Under the pieces are notes generated by a model. The model had not been told where the DNA came from. It did not search any database and saw only the letters and a list, made by a program, of their open reading frames with translations. A DNA stretch of 64,000 bases from Myxococcota bacterium (lineage in GTDB: Bacteria; Myxococcota_C; UBA6777), in the NCBI GenBank assembly GCA_023150835.1, contig JAKLKB010000020.1:1-64000 (forward strand), in the 5' to 3' direction. The position numbers and the translations under genes were made by a program. Below, piece after piece: positions 52,519 through 63,663 of the stretch (positions within the stretch are counted from its first letter, which is position 1; the number at the start of each line of letters is the position of its first letter).

Positions 52519-55500
52519 ATGTCGGTAGAAGAAATTCAGAATTATTTGCGGATCCTAGAGGCCGTTCCAACGAACGTGCCTGCTTTCGAAGCCCTCAAGC
52601 AGATCTACACAGAACACCAACGTTGGGAAGAACTGGCCCAACTCGTAGAAGACCGTGCGGAACGCTTGCCTGATCGCAGTCAAGCCCCTGCGCTTTATCT
52701 ACAAGCGGCCAACACTTGGTTCCACAAGGAGCAAAACACCGAACGCGCCAAAAAGACCATCACCAAAGTGTTGGAGTTGATCCCCAACGAACGCAACGCC
52801 CTCGCTCTCTGGCGCGAACTCGCCACTTTTGAAGGGGACTTTGCAACCGCGATCAAGATCTTGCGCCAAGAGATCCAGATCACCGAAGACGCCCGCGAAA
52901 AAAGCAAGCGTTTTGTGGATATCGCCAAGATCTTCGAAGAACACATGGACAACCAAGAACACGCTGCGATGGCCTACCATCAAGCCTTCTTGCAAGACCC
53001 CGAGAATTTGGGGCCGATGGAGCAAGCGCTTCGACTCTACCGCAGCCGAGGCGATTGGCAACGTGTGATCGCAGTCCTGCGAGCGCGGCTCGAAAAAGTC
53101 TCCGAAGCCTCGAACAAAGCGCGCCTGATGTTCCAAATCGGCCAAATCTTTATCCAACATCTTGATGAAGGCAAAACTCCCGAAGGACTCGCCAAAGCCG
53201 CTCAACTTTTCCGCGAAGCCCTTAACCTTGATCCCGATCTCGATGACTTTGACAACGCACTCGAACTCTACAAAGACAACAAAGAGTGGTCTCAAGTCAC
53301 CGCACTCTTGCGCGCAAAACTCGAGGTTGTCACCGAAAACACCAAAAAAGCGCGGCTGCTGCTTGAGCTTGGAAACGTCATTCTTCAACACCTCGAAGAA
53401 GGACAAACCCCCGAAGGTCAACAAAAAGCCTCGCAATTCTTTCAAAAAGCCCTTGAGTTCGACCCCAGCCTCAACGAAGCCAAAGAAGCCATCGAAGAAC
53501 TTTCCTACGCAACGGAAGATTGGTCTTCTCTGCTCAAGCGTTTGAAGAAAGACATCCGTGACGCGGGCAAAGACGAAGATCGCGCCGCCTTCTTGAACTA
53601 CAAGATCGCAGAAGGCTATCTCCTCCGAGAAGACAAACCTGCTTACGCTGTCCGTTATTGCAAACAAGCCCTCGAACTCCAACCCAACCACACCAAGTCT
53701 CAAGACCTGTTGCAGCGCTTGTACGCGGATTTGGAACGATGGGAAGCCTTGGCGGACTTCTTTAACGATTGCACCAAAACGGCCCTTGATGCCCCGGCAA
53801 AAGTCAAGTGGCTCAAAAAACTCGCTCGCCTTTACCGCGAACAAACCAAAGAACGCGAACGCGAGATCGAAACCCTTGAACGCATCCTTGATATCCTTCC
53901 CACCGAGCGCGAAACCCTCCAACACCTCGAGAACATCTACCGCGACAACGGCCAATACAGCCGCGCACTCGAAGTGATGGACAAGCGTCTCAAAACCTTT
54001 GAAGAATCCGCAGCGAAAAAAACCCTGCTCTACGAGATGGCCACCCTCGCCAACAAGGAACTCCAAGACTCAACGCGAGCCGCCGGATACTACGAGCGGA
54101 TCTTGTCTCTTGATCCCGACGAGATGGACGCGATCGATGCGTTGCTGCCGCTATATGAAGCCGAAGCCCGTTGGGAAAACCTGATCCAAGGACTCAAGCG
54201 AAAGCTCGAACGCACCGAAGATCGGCACGCTCGCGCAACCATGCTGACACGTGTCGGCGACATCTACGCGCAACGCCTTGCTCTCTCCAAAGAAGCCTTC
54301 GATGCCTACACACAAGCCCTTCGTGAAAACCCCCAAGACAGCGATCTGACCCAAAAACTCGAAGCCCTCGCACGTCAGATCGGTAACTGGGAAGAGATGG
54401 TCGCGCTCTACCGCAACACCTTGGAAAGCGCAAACGATCCTGCCGATCAAGCCGCCCTCTACTTCCGCATCGGCGACATCTACGAACGCGAACTCCAAGA
54501 TGTCGAGCAAGCCAAAGCATCCTACGAAGAGGCTCTCGAACGCGCCCCACAACTCGGCGCAATGAACGCCCTTCAACGCCTCTATCGCCAAAGCGAAGAC
54601 TGGACCTCCTTGGCAGAGCTTCTCCAAGAAAAGTCCAAAAACGACAACCTCGATGAAGACCAACGCATCGAAGTCTTCGAAGAACTCGCTCGCATTCAAC
54701 TCAACTACATCGACGATGCCGACGGTGCAGCCGAGACTTACGAAAAGCTGCTCGACGCAAGCCCTTCGTATGGCCCAGCCCTCGAAGCCTTGGAGCGTGT
54801 CTACAAACAAAACGAAAATTGGGCCAAACTGCGTGGTGTCTACCAGCGCCGCGTGGACAACCCCAACAGCGAGTCCGAACTCAAATCGACGCTACATATC
54901 CTCGGTAGCCTTTTGATCGAACAGCTCGATGCTTTCGAAGATGCCGTCCAAGTCTACCAACAATTGCGCGTCCTTGATCCCAACGACTTGAGCATCTTGA
55001 CCCGACTCGAAGGTCTCTATCGCGACTTGGGCCAATGGGAACAATGGGTGGACACTGCGCGCCAACGCGCTGAAAGTATCCGTCGCCCCGAGCAAAAGAA
55101 AGAAGTCTTGCTGGAGATCGCCAAGATCCAAGAAGAAGAACTCGATGATTCTGTCGGAGCGATCGCTGTTTTGCGCGAACTTCACGAGATCGACAGCCAA
55201 GATATCAAGATCCTCGATGAACTTGAGCGACTTCTCGAAGTCGAAGACGATAAAGCCGGTCAGTTGGAGATCCTTCGCAAAAAGGTGAACCTCCAACAAA
55301 ATGCCAACGAGAAAAAAGTCCTGCTCTTCCGCGTCGCAGACCTCCACCGTGCGCTTGATAACGAAAGCGATATGGCCGAAGCCTACCGCGAGATCTTGGA
55401 TATCGATCCCCGCGACCTTCGATCCTTGCGCTCCCTCCAAGCCTACAACCAACTCCAAGGCGATCACGAAGGCGTCCTCGATCTCTTGCTGCGCGAACGC

Positions 55501-58500
55501 GATATCGTCACCGAAGACGCCGATCGCAGCCGCCTCACTCAACGCATTGCTCAACTTCAAGCAAACTTGGGCCGTTACGAAGACGCGATCATCGAATATC
55601 GCCAGATCCTCGCCCAAAACAACAACGACAACCAAGCCCGCACGGCGCTGGAAGAGATCGCAACCAAACACGCTGGCTGGCGCGTTGAAGCCCTCCAAGT
55701 CCTCGAACCGATCTACCGCGCAGCCCAAGACTGGGAAGCCTTGGTCAAGGCACTCGAAGCTCGCTTCCAAGTGGTGCATGACAAAGCACAACGCCTCGAT
55801 ATGGCCCGTGAACTCGAAGAGATCTATCGCCGCCTGAGTGACGATGAAAAAGCTTTCTATTGGAGTTGCCAACTCCTACGCGAAGACTTCGCGGATACCG
55901 AGATGCGCGAACGTGTCGAGATGATGGCCGATGAGATGGAGCGTTGGGACGAATTGCTCGTAGTCTACGAAGATATCGTTCGCAGCTTTGTTGATCGCCA
56001 ACAGATCGTCGAAACCTACCTGTTTATCGCACGCAATTATCAAGATCGCCTCAGCCAACCCGAAAATGCCCTGCGTAACTATCGCCGCGTGTTGGACTAC
56101 GATTCCAATAACCCCGAAGCCATCGACGCGCTCGAAGAACTGTATCGTGCGCTCGGACAATGGCGCGATCTGATCGATATCTTGCGTATGCGCGTCGAGA
56201 TGACCGCCGCCGTCGACGAAAAGAAAGAACTCCTGTTTGAAGTCGCCGATCTATGGGAAGACAAACTCCAAGATCCCCCCGAAGCCATCCAAGTCTTCAA
56301 CGATATCTTGGAACTTCAAAACAACAACCTGACCGCGATCCGTCGTCTTGCTGCGTTGTATGAGCGAGAGTCCCGATACACCGACCTCGCAGAAACATGG
56401 GAAAAAGAACTCTCCCTACTCGACAACGAAGAAGAACTTCTTTCCTTGCGCTTCAACCTTGGGCAACTGTATGCGGATCATCTCAACCGCATCGAAGACT
56501 CCCTCAAGATGATGCAGCAAGTCCTCGAAGTGGATCCCGAGCACCAAGAAGCCATCCAGCGCGTCCATGCTCTTCGCGAAGAAGACGCTTACCGCTTGAT
56601 CTGCGCCCGCATCTTGGAGCCGATCTATCTCCACCAAGAAAACTATCCCGAACTCAAAGCCATCTACAAGATCCAACTCGAAGACGCTTCACAAAACGCA
56701 AACGACCGTCGCAAGGCCCTGATGCGCCTTGGCCAGTTGCACGAAGAAAAGCTCGGCGAATTCCGCGAGGCTTTTGACCGCTACCTCCAAGTGTTCAAAG
56801 AAACCCCCGGCCAACACGGTACCCGAAAAGCCCTGTTGCGTATGAGCGAAAAGCTCGATGCTTGGCGCGAATTGGCTCTGAACTTTGAAAACGGTGTCGA
56901 TGCTTGCGAAGACTCCGAAGAAAAGATCCAAATCCACCTCGATTTGGCGCGGATCTACCGCGAACGCCTCCACGATCCAGATCGCGGAATGAATCACGAC
57001 CGCCGTGTCGTGGACGATCTTGATTCCAAAAACCTCCAAGCCATCGAAGCCTTGGAAGACTTTTATCAAGAGCGCGAAAACTGGCATTCGCTGATCGACA
57101 TCCTCTTCCAAAAAGAACAAGCCCTCCACGATGAAGTCCTCAAAAAGGGCGTGTTCAATCAGATCGCCAATATCTATGAGAACCAACTCTCCGACAAATA
57201 CCAAGCGATCTTGATCTTGCGCCAATACCTCAGCCGACTTGAAACCCAAGATCCCGGCCCTGCCCCTGTTGAAATCGCCTTGCGCGAAGCAAAAGAGCGC
57301 GAAACCAAGCTCCAACAGGAAAACCAAGAACTGATCGATGCCGTCGAGATGGCTCGCGAACAGCTTTCCAGCCTCGAAAACCAAGCCGAAGAGGCCGAAG
57401 CTTCGCTCAAAGAGTACCGTGACATCGTCGCAGAATCCATGCGCACCCCCGAAGAAGACGCCGAAGTCGAGCGCACTGAGGCCGCATGGAAACAAACGCA
57501 AGCCGCGCTTGCAAAAGCCGAAGAATCGGCGGCTGCACGCATCGCACATGCCAACGCGCTCGCTGCTGAACTTCAATCTCTCGAAGAAGCCGCTGAACCC
57601 GATGTAGACGCCATCGCAGTCAAAACAGGCGAAGTGGCCGATGCCACCGAAGCTGTGGAAGCTGCCGATCACCAGATCGAAGAAGCCCGATACATCGCCC
57701 AAGCCGCACGCACCGCCTACGAAGACGCTCAAACCGCAAAAGCCGCAGCATCCGCAGCCGGCCCCAGTTCGGATCAAGCGTCCGAACTCAAACGTCTTGA
57801 ATCGATGCACCGAATGGTTCAGCAAGCCCAAGAAGCCAAAGCTGCCGAACTGCGCGAGATGCAAGAACAACTCGATCAAGCAGAAGTCAAAGAAGCCGAA
57901 GCTGCCGAAGCCGTCCGCACCGCCGAACAAGCCATGGAAGCAGCGGCGGAGCAGATCCAAACTATCCTTGAGCAACGCACCGCCTTCAAACTCGACACCA
58001 TCCAAGAACTCGCTCGGCTCTTTGAAGAAGAAGAGCGTTGGGCTGATCTCGTCGAGATCTTGGAAAAAGAAGTCGAATTGCTCGCAGAACCCGAAGAAGC
58101 CCTGCGCCTGCGCTTCCGCATCGCTCAGCTCTGGCAGGATCAATTGCACGATGTCCCCCGTTCTATCCGCCTTTATCGTGAGATCCTCAACGACGATCCC
58201 GACTTTGAATCCGCCCTCCAAGTCATGGAAGAACTCAGCGAAAATGAAGATTACCAACTCATGGTCGCCGAATCGCTCGAAAGCTATTTCCGCGAAGGCC
58301 GCCAAGATTGGACTCGCTTGATCGAGATGGTCGAGATCCAACTCAACCACACCGCTGAAAGCGAAAAACGCTTGGCCTTCCTCAAAGAGATCGTGGCTCT
58401 CTACGAACTCGAACTCGACAACACCGATATGGCCTTCGTCTATCTGTGCCGTGCTTTCCGCGAAGCCCCCACCGATCGCGATGTCATCTCCGAACTCGAA

Positions 58501-61500
58501 CGCCTCGCCGAAGAAAACGATGCGTGGGAAGAACTCGTCGGTGTCTACGAAGACAAGGTCGAAGACATCGGCGATATCCAACTCGCCCTGCGGATGTACC
58601 TCAAGATCGCCAACATCTACGACGAAGCGCTTCAAGATCCCGAAGAAGCCATCAAAAACTACTGCAACGCCCTGAAACTCGACGAGCACAACAACGTCGC
58701 TCTCAACGCCTTGGATCGCCTCTATCGCCAAGAGCGCCAATGGGAACAACTCGTCGATATCCTTCAACGCAAGGTCTACACCAGCGCAGACACCCGCGAA
58801 CAAGTCACCTTGCTTTCTCGCGTCGCGCAGATCTGGGAACGTGAACTCGAAAACCCCAGCGAGGCCATCGGCGCATACCGCCGTATCCTCGAAGTCGACA
58901 GCCAAAACGCAAACGCCCTCTCCTCGCTCCAACGGCTCTACGAAGAAGACCAACAATGGGAAAACCTCTTCGAGATCTGCCAACGAAAAGTCGGCCTTGT
59001 CGACGCCGTCTCCGAACGCGCCAAGCTCACCAAACAAATGGCGCAGATCTGTGCCCTACATCTCGGTCGAACTGCCGAAGCCATCGAGCTTCACGAAAGT
59101 GTCCTAGCGACCTCCGAGCGCGACGAAGAGAGCTTGACAGCCCTCCACACCCTCTATGAACAAACCGAACGATGGGATGCGTTGGTCAACATCGTGCAGC
59201 GTCTTCTCAAAGTCGTGTCGGGTGTGGAAAAGAAAAAAGACTTTTACCGAACCCTCGGCCGTACCTACGGCGAACGCCTGTTTGAAGAAGAAAAAGCCAT
59301 TGAAGGCTGGCAAAAAGTCCTTGAACTCGATCCCAAAGATCGAGATGCCCTCGAAGCCCTCCAACGTATCTACGCCAACCGCGAAGAGTGGCAAAACCTC
59401 GTGGGGATCTTGCGCCGCCTGATCCCGCTTCAAACCGAACCCGCCCAAACCTTGGAGATCTACCTGCGCCTTGCCTCGATCTACCAAGAAAAAATGAACC
59501 GCCTTGAAGACGCGATCGCCTCTTGGCGCCGCGTCTTGGAGATCGATCCAACCCACTGGCAAGCCCTTGATACGTTGGAAAATCTGTTGATCGAGCGCAA
59601 CGATTGGCGCGCAGTCCTCGGCATCTTGGAAAAGAAGGAAGCTGTGGTTCAAGACAACTTCTCCAAGATCGAACTCTTGATGCGCGCCGCACAGATCTGC
59701 CAAGAGCGCCTGCGCGAGATCAACCGCTCCACACCTTACTACGAACGCATCCTCGAGTTCGATCCCACTTACCTCCGAGCCGTCGAAGCCTTGGGCTCGA
59801 TCTACACGCGCAACCAAGATTGGAAAAAGCTGGTCAACATCTTCAACATCGAAGTCAACTTGTTTGAAGAGAAAAGCCAAAAGCTTGAAAAGCTGAAAGC
59901 CATCGCAGAGTTGTACGAAAATCGCCTCTTCAACAAGGCCGAATCGTTCAACACGCTGTTGCGCGCCTTCCAGATCGATCCTGAACAAGACGAGATCCGC
60001 ACGCGCTTGGAACGTATCGCGGACGAAACCGACCGTTGGAACGACCTTGTTGGCGTCTTCGCCCAAGAGATCGATCGCATCGAATTCTTTGACACCAAGA
60101 TCGCTCTCCTGATGCGCATCGGCCACATCTACCACGTCGAGCTTCGCGAAAGCGAACCCGCGATCGTGGCCTACCAAAAGATCATGCTGATCGATGAAAA
60201 CCATCGCCAAAGCATTGAGGCGCTCGAAGAACTCTACGACGAAACTGAGCGCTGGCCCGAACTGATCGCCATATACAACAAAAAGCTCCAGATCACGCAC
60301 GAGATCGAAGAACAAAAAGATCTGCTCTTCCGCATCGCCGAGTTGCAAGAGTACCAACAAGGCGATCGCGTCGCAGCCATCGAGGCTTACCGTCAGATCC
60401 AAGCCCTCGATCCAAGCGATCGCGCTGCACTCGAAGCTCTCGAAAAACTCTACCGCGAAGAACAACGCTGGCCCGAACTGATCGACGTGTTGAATCGACG
60501 CATCCAACAAAGCACCGATCAAAAACAGATCTTCCGTATGAAGTTCGAGGTCGGTTCGATCTACGCCAACAAGCTCGAAGAACTCAATCTTGCGGTCGAT
60601 GCTTATCGCGACGTTCTCAGCATGGACCCCAACAACCTCGACGCGATGCACGCGCTTGAGCGGCTGTACACCGATCTCGAAGACTGGAATTCGCTTCTTC
60701 AGATCCTCCATCGCGAGCTTGAGATCAGTACCCGCCCCGAAGAAAAAGTCCCGCTGTATGGCCGCATGGGATTGATTTGGGAAGAAGAACTCGGTCAGCC
60801 CGGTCGCGCCATCGAATGCTTGACCTACATCCTCGAAGTCGATCGCTGGAATATCGGTGCCATCAAAGATCTCGAACGGCTTTATCGCCAAGCCCAAGAA
60901 TGGCAACGCTTGATCGAGATCTACGAACAACACATCCGCGCCATCAACGACCTCGAAGAGATGGCGATGCTCTACTACGAAGTGGGTTCGATCTACGAAA
61001 CCTACATGGGCGATGTAGACAAAGCCACAACCTACTACCTCCGCGTTCTTGATGCGGATCCGTACTACCAACCCGCACTCTCCTCGCTTGGAAAGATCTA
61101 CGAATCCGTCGGAAACTGGCCCAAATGCATCGAGATGAGAGAGCGCGAAGCCAAGGTCGCCAACGAACCCGAGCGCCTCGTCGAAGTGTACTTCAGCATC
61201 GGCAAGATCTACGAAGAGCGCCTCGTTCAAATCGACCGCGCCAAAGAAAGCTACCGCAAAGCACTCGAGATCCAACCCAACTATCTCCCCGCTCTGCGCG
61301 CACTCAAGGTGATCCACTTCTTGCAACGCGACTGGGAAGGCGTGATCCGACTTGCCCACATGCAAGAGCAATTCACCGATGCACCCGAAGAAAAAGCGAT
61401 CCTCTTCTGTGAAATCGGAAAGATCTCCCGAGAACGCCTCTCCAATATGCCCAACGCCATCCAAAGCTACGCCCAAGCCCTTCATTTGGTCCCGGGCTAC

Positions 61501-63663
61501 CTCAACGCTGCCAAGCCACTCGCCGAACTCTACATGGAAGCCAAGCGATGGGCAGAAGCAGAGCAAGTCTTGGATATCGTGGTACAAGTCCTCCAACAAA
61601 ACGAACTCAGCGAGGATCTCTATCTCTGGTATTACCAACTGGCCCTTGCTTCCGAGAAACAAGACAATATCCAAAAGGCACTCTACTACTACCAAGAGTC
61701 CTATAACCTCAACCCGACCCACTTCCCCACCCTCAACGGTCTTGGTCGGATCTACTACACCAAACAAGAGTGGGATCGTTCGCTCAAGGTCTACCAAACC
61801 ATCCTGTACCACCACCGCGCACAGCTTTCTGAACGCGATCTCAGCGAAGTGTATTATCGGATGGGTCTGGCTTTTGACCAAATGCAGCAGCCCGAACAAG
61901 CGATCGAGTACTACGAACAAGCCCTTGAGATCGACCCCGCCAACCCCCTCGTGTTGCGCCGCCTCTCCCAATACGCCGAATATCAGCAAGATTGGGAACG
62001 CACCCTCGAACTCAAAGAACGCCTCCTGCTCGTTCTCGAAGAAGAAGAAGAACGCTACCAAATCAATATTGAACTGGGTACTTTGTGCCAAGAACGCCTT
62101 GGCCGCTTGCACCAAGCTGTCGACTTCTTCCGTCAAGCCTTCAATCTCAAGCCCGAAGACCTCAATCTCCTCTACAAATTGCTCGGCCTCTACCAAGAAA
62201 CCGAACAATGGTACGAGATGATCGAGACTTTGGAGATCTTGATCCAAGCGACCCAAGAACTGGAGCAACAGCTTCAGTACGTCTATCAGATCGCCGAGAT
62301 CTACCAATCGCGTCTCCAAGACGTCGACAACGCGGTCGGATACTACAACAAAGCCTTGGATATGCACCCCGGCTATGATCCGGCCTTCCAAGCCCTCGAA
62401 CAGTTGTTGTTCCACATCCAAGACTGGGCCCGACTCGACGAAAACTACCGCCAGATGTTGCGACGCCTTCCCCAAGACGACAGCCAACCCGAGCGCAAGC
62501 TCGAGATCTGGCGCAAGTTGGGTGAGTTGTACCGCTACAAGCTCAACAATCTCGACAACGCCGTCATGGCCTATGAGATCGTCTACCAACTCGAACCCAA
62601 TGTCCCCAACTTGGAGATCCTCGCCGATCTTTACGGACAAAGCGAAAACTATCGCCCCAAAGCCGTCGAGATCCATCACAAGCTGTTGCTCCAAAACCCC
62701 GCACGCATCGATTCGTACAAATCGCTGATCCGACTCTACTACGAACTCCAACAATACGACCGTTCCTTCGCGGTTTGCTCGACACTCAAGTTCTTGCGCG
62801 AAACCTCTGCCGAAGAGGATCAGTTCTACAACAGCATGAAAGAGAAAGCCCCCGACCGCATCACTCGTGCCTTCCGCGAAGAAGAAACGTGGCGCGAACT
62901 CCTCTTCCATCCCAGCGCAAAAACACCGCTGGCCGATATCATGGCGATCCTTTACCAATTCTGCGGAACCAGCTTCGCCAAAAGCACCAAAGAATACAAA
63001 ATCAAAAAGACCGATCGCGTCGACCCAAGCCTCTTCTTCTCCCGTACCTACGACTACGTCGCCAAGGTACTCAACCTTCAGCCCCAAGAAGTCTACACAA
63101 GCACCCTTGTTTCGGGCTTGCGCGTGGTCAACACCTTCCCGCCTGTGATCTTGGCTGGCGAAGATATGTTCAAAGAACGCCATCCCAAAGAGCTTTTGTT
63201 CATGATCGCACGCCAGATCACGCTTTCTCGCCCTGAGTTCATCTTTGCATCTGTCCTCTCTTATCAAGAGTTCCGTGCGTTGCTGTCCTCGCTCTTCCAT
63301 ATGTACAACGCGAACTTCCCGCTCGAAGTCCCTCAAGACGTCGCGCAACAGATCCAAGGCCGCATCTCCAAAACCTTGCCCGCAGATCGCCAAGGGCAGC
63401 TCACCCAACTGATCCAAGCCTGTATGCAAGATCCCAACGCCATGAACCCAGACCGTTTCCTCGAAGGCATCGAGCATACCGCCAACCGCGTTGGTTTTGC
63501 CCTCGCTGGCGATATGAACATCTCCTCCAAAGTCTGCGAACGCGAAGGCCGCGATGACTTCAAAGTCGCCCACCGCGCCAAAGTCAAAGAGCTCGTCCTT
63601 TACTCGATCTCCGAAGAATACTTCACCTTCCGCGATCGCCAAGGACTTGCCGTCAAACTCTAA
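52519..63663 (+). CDS. Giant TPR protein (3714 residues)
   Basis: The protein is built almost wholly of degenerate TPR-like pairs with recurring patterns such as AL..L..LYR..E.W..L...L......EK..LL..IA.IYE..L.D...AI..Y..IL..DP. It has no signal peptide and no predicted membrane helix. At about residues 1580-1830 the solenoid is broken by an Ala/Glu/Gln-rich coiled coil. The last 260 residues or so (from about 3455) form a non-TPR domain (TPLADIMAILYQFCGTSF, HPKELLFMIARQITLSRPEFIF) of unknown function. It is probably a cytoplasmic scaffold; very long TPR proteins of this kind are found in myxobacteria. ATG 52519 is chosen (GGAG 11 bases upstream) over an in-frame TTG at 52456. Codon bias creates large antisense ORFs across it. 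Confidence 0.9.
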   Translation: MSVEEIQNYLRILEAVPTNVPAFEALKQIYTEHQRWEELAQLVEDRAERLPDRSQAPALYLQAANTWFHKEQNTERAKKTITKVLELIPNERNALALWRELATFEGDFATAIKILRQEIQITEDAREKSKRFVDIAKIFEEHMDNQEHAAMAYHQAFLQDPENLGPMEQALRLYRSRGDWQRVIAVLRARLEKVSEASNKARLMFQIGQIFIQHLDEGKTPEGLAKAAQLFREALNLDPDLDDFDNALELYKDNKEWSQVTALLRAKLEVVTENTKKARLLLELGNVILQHLEEGQTPEGQQKASQFFQKALEFDPSLNEAKEAIEELSYATEDWSSLLKRLKKDIRDAGKDEDRAAFLNYKIAEGYLLREDKPAYAVRYCKQALELQPNHTKSQDLLQRLYADLERWEALADFFNDCTKTALDAPAKVKWLKKLARLYREQTKEREREIETLERILDILPTERETLQHLENIYRDNGQYSRALEVMDKRLKTFEESAAKKTLLYEMATLANKELQDSTRAAGYYERILSLDPDEMDAIDALLPLYEAEARWENLIQGLKRKLERTEDRHARATMLTRVGDIYAQRLALSKEAFDAYTQALRENPQDSDLTQKLEALARQIGNWEEMVALYRNTLESANDPADQAALYFRIGDIYERELQDVEQAKASYEEALERAPQLGAMNALQRLYRQSEDWTSLAELLQEKSKNDNLDEDQRIEVFEELARIQLNYIDDADGAAETYEKLLDASPSYGPALEALERVYKQNENWAKLRGVYQRRVDNPNSESELKSTLHILGSLLIEQLDAFEDAVQVYQQLRVLDPNDLSILTRLEGLYRDLGQWEQWVDTARQRAESIRRPEQKKEVLLEIAKIQEEELDDSVGAIAVLRELHEIDSQDIKILDELERLLEVEDDKAGQLEILRKKVNLQQNANEKKVLLFRVADLHRALDNESDMAEAYREILDIDPRDLRSLRSLQAYNQLQGDHEGVLDLLLRERDIVTEDADRSRLTQRIAQLQANLGRYEDAIIEYRQILAQNNNDNQARTALEEIATKHAGWRVEALQVLEPIYRAAQDWEALVKALEARFQVVHDKAQRLDMARELEEIYRRLSDDEKAFYWSCQLLREDFADTEMRERVEMMADEMERWDELLVVYEDIVRSFVDRQQIVETYLFIARNYQDRLSQPENALRNYRRVLDYDSNNPEAIDALEELYRALGQWRDLIDILRMRVEMTAAVDEKKELLFEVADLWEDKLQDPPEAIQVFNDILELQNNNLTAIRRLAALYERESRYTDLAETWEKELSLLDNEEELLSLRFNLGQLYADHLNRIEDSLKMMQQVLEVDPEHQEAIQRVHALREEDAYRLICARILEPIYLHQENYPELKAIYKIQLEDASQNANDRRKALMRLGQLHEEKLGEFREAFDRYLQVFKETPGQHGTRKALLRMSEKLDAWRELALNFENGVDACEDSEEKIQIHLDLARIYRERLHDPDRGMNHDRRVVDDLDSKNLQAIEALEDFYQERENWHSLIDILFQKEQALHDEVLKKGVFNQIANIYENQLSDKYQAILILRQYLSRLETQDPGPAPVEIALREAKERETKLQQENQELIDAVEMAREQLSSLENQAEEAEASLKEYRDIVAESMRTPEEDAEVERTEAAWKQTQAALAKAEESAAARIAHANALAAELQSLEEAAEPDVDAIAVKTGEVADATEAVEAADHQIEEARYIAQAARTAYEDAQTAKAAASAAGPSSDQASELKRLESMHRMVQQAQEAKAAELREMQEQLDQAEVKEAEAAEAVRTAEQAMEAAAEQIQTILEQRTAFKLDTIQELARLFEEEERWADLVEILEKEVELLAEPEEALRLRFRIAQLWQDQLHDVPRSIRLYREILNDDPDFESALQVMEELSENEDYQLMVAESLESYFREGRQDWTRLIEMVEIQLNHTAESEKRLAFLKEIVALYELELDNTDMAFVYLCRAFREAPTDRDVISELERLAEENDAWEELVGVYEDKVEDIGDIQLALRMYLKIANIYDEALQDPEEAIKNYCNALKLDEHNNVALNALDRLYRQERQWEQLVDILQRKVYTSADTREQVTLLSRVAQIWERELENPSEAIGAYRRILEVDSQNANALSSLQRLYEEDQQWENLFEICQRKVGLVDAVSERAKLTKQMAQICALHLGRTAEAIELHESVLATSERDEESLTALHTLYEQTERWDALVNIVQRLLKVVSGVEKKKDFYRTLGRTYGERLFEEEKAIEGWQKVLELDPKDRDALEALQRIYANREEWQNLVGILRRLIPLQTEPAQTLEIYLRLASIYQEKMNRLEDAIASWRRVLEIDPTHWQALDTLENLLIERNDWRAVLGILEKKEAVVQDNFSKIELLMRAAQICQERLREINRSTPYYERILEFDPTYLRAVEALGSIYTRNQDWKKLVNIFNIEVNLFEEKSQKLEKLKAIAELYENRLFNKAESFNTLLRAFQIDPEQDEIRTRLERIADETDRWNDLVGVFAQEIDRIEFFDTKIALLMRIGHIYHVELRESEPAIVAYQKIMLIDENHRQSIEALEELYDETERWPELIAIYNKKLQITHEIEEQKDLLFRIAELQEYQQGDRVAAIEAYRQIQALDPSDRAALEALEKLYREEQRWPELIDVLNRRIQQSTDQKQIFRMKFEVGSIYANKLEELNLAVDAYRDVLSMDPNNLDAMHALERLYTDLEDWNSLLQILHRELEISTRPEEKVPLYGRMGLIWEEELGQPGRAIECLTYILEVDRWNIGAIKDLERLYRQAQEWQRLIEIYEQHIRAINDLEEMAMLYYEVGSIYETYMGDVDKATTYYLRVLDADPYYQPALSSLGKIYESVGNWPKCIEMREREAKVANEPERLVEVYFSIGKIYEERLVQIDRAKESYRKALEIQPNYLPALRALKVIHFLQRDWEGVIRLAHMQEQFTDAPEEKAILFCEIGKISRERLSNMPNAIQSYAQALHLVPGYLNAAKPLAELYMEAKRWAEAEQVLDIVVQVLQQNELSEDLYLWYYQLALASEKQDNIQKALYYYQESYNLNPTHFPTLNGLGRIYYTKQEWDRSLKVYQTILYHHRAQLSERDLSEVYYRMGLAFDQMQQPEQAIEYYEQALEIDPANPLVLRRLSQYAEYQQDWERTLELKERLLLVLEEEEERYQINIELGTLCQERLGRLHQAVDFFRQAFNLKPEDLNLLYKLLGLYQETEQWYEMIETLEILIQATQELEQQLQYVYQIAEIYQSRLQDVDNAVGYYNKALDMHPGYDPAFQALEQLLFHIQDWARLDENYRQMLRRLPQDDSQPERKLEIWRKLGELYRYKLNNLDNAVMAYEIVYQLEPNVPNLEILADLYGQSENYRPKAVEIHHKLLLQNPARIDSYKSLIRLYYELQQYDRSFAVCSTLKFLRETSAEEDQFYNSMKEKAPDRITRAFREEETWRELLFHPSAKTPLADIMAILYQFCGTSFAKSTKEYKIKKTDRVDPSLFFSRTYDYVAKVLNLQPQEVYTSTLVSGLRVVNTFPPVILAGEDMFKERHPKELLFMIARQITLSRPEFIFASVLSYQEFRALLSSLFHMYNANFPLEVPQDVAQQIQGRISKTLPADRQGQLTQLIQACMQDPNAMNPDRFLEGIEHTANRVGFALAGDMNISSKVCEREGRDDFKVAHRAKVKELVLYSISEEYFTFRDRQGLAVKL

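Noticed and set aside
59104-63642. Antisense ORF of 1512 residues (and 56689-59037, 52699-54066, 54892-55872) on the minus strand
   Set aside because: They lie wholly inside the giant TPR gene, have low-complexity Phe/Leu/Val/Asp-rich translations with no family motif, and follow from the strong codon bias of the sense gene.
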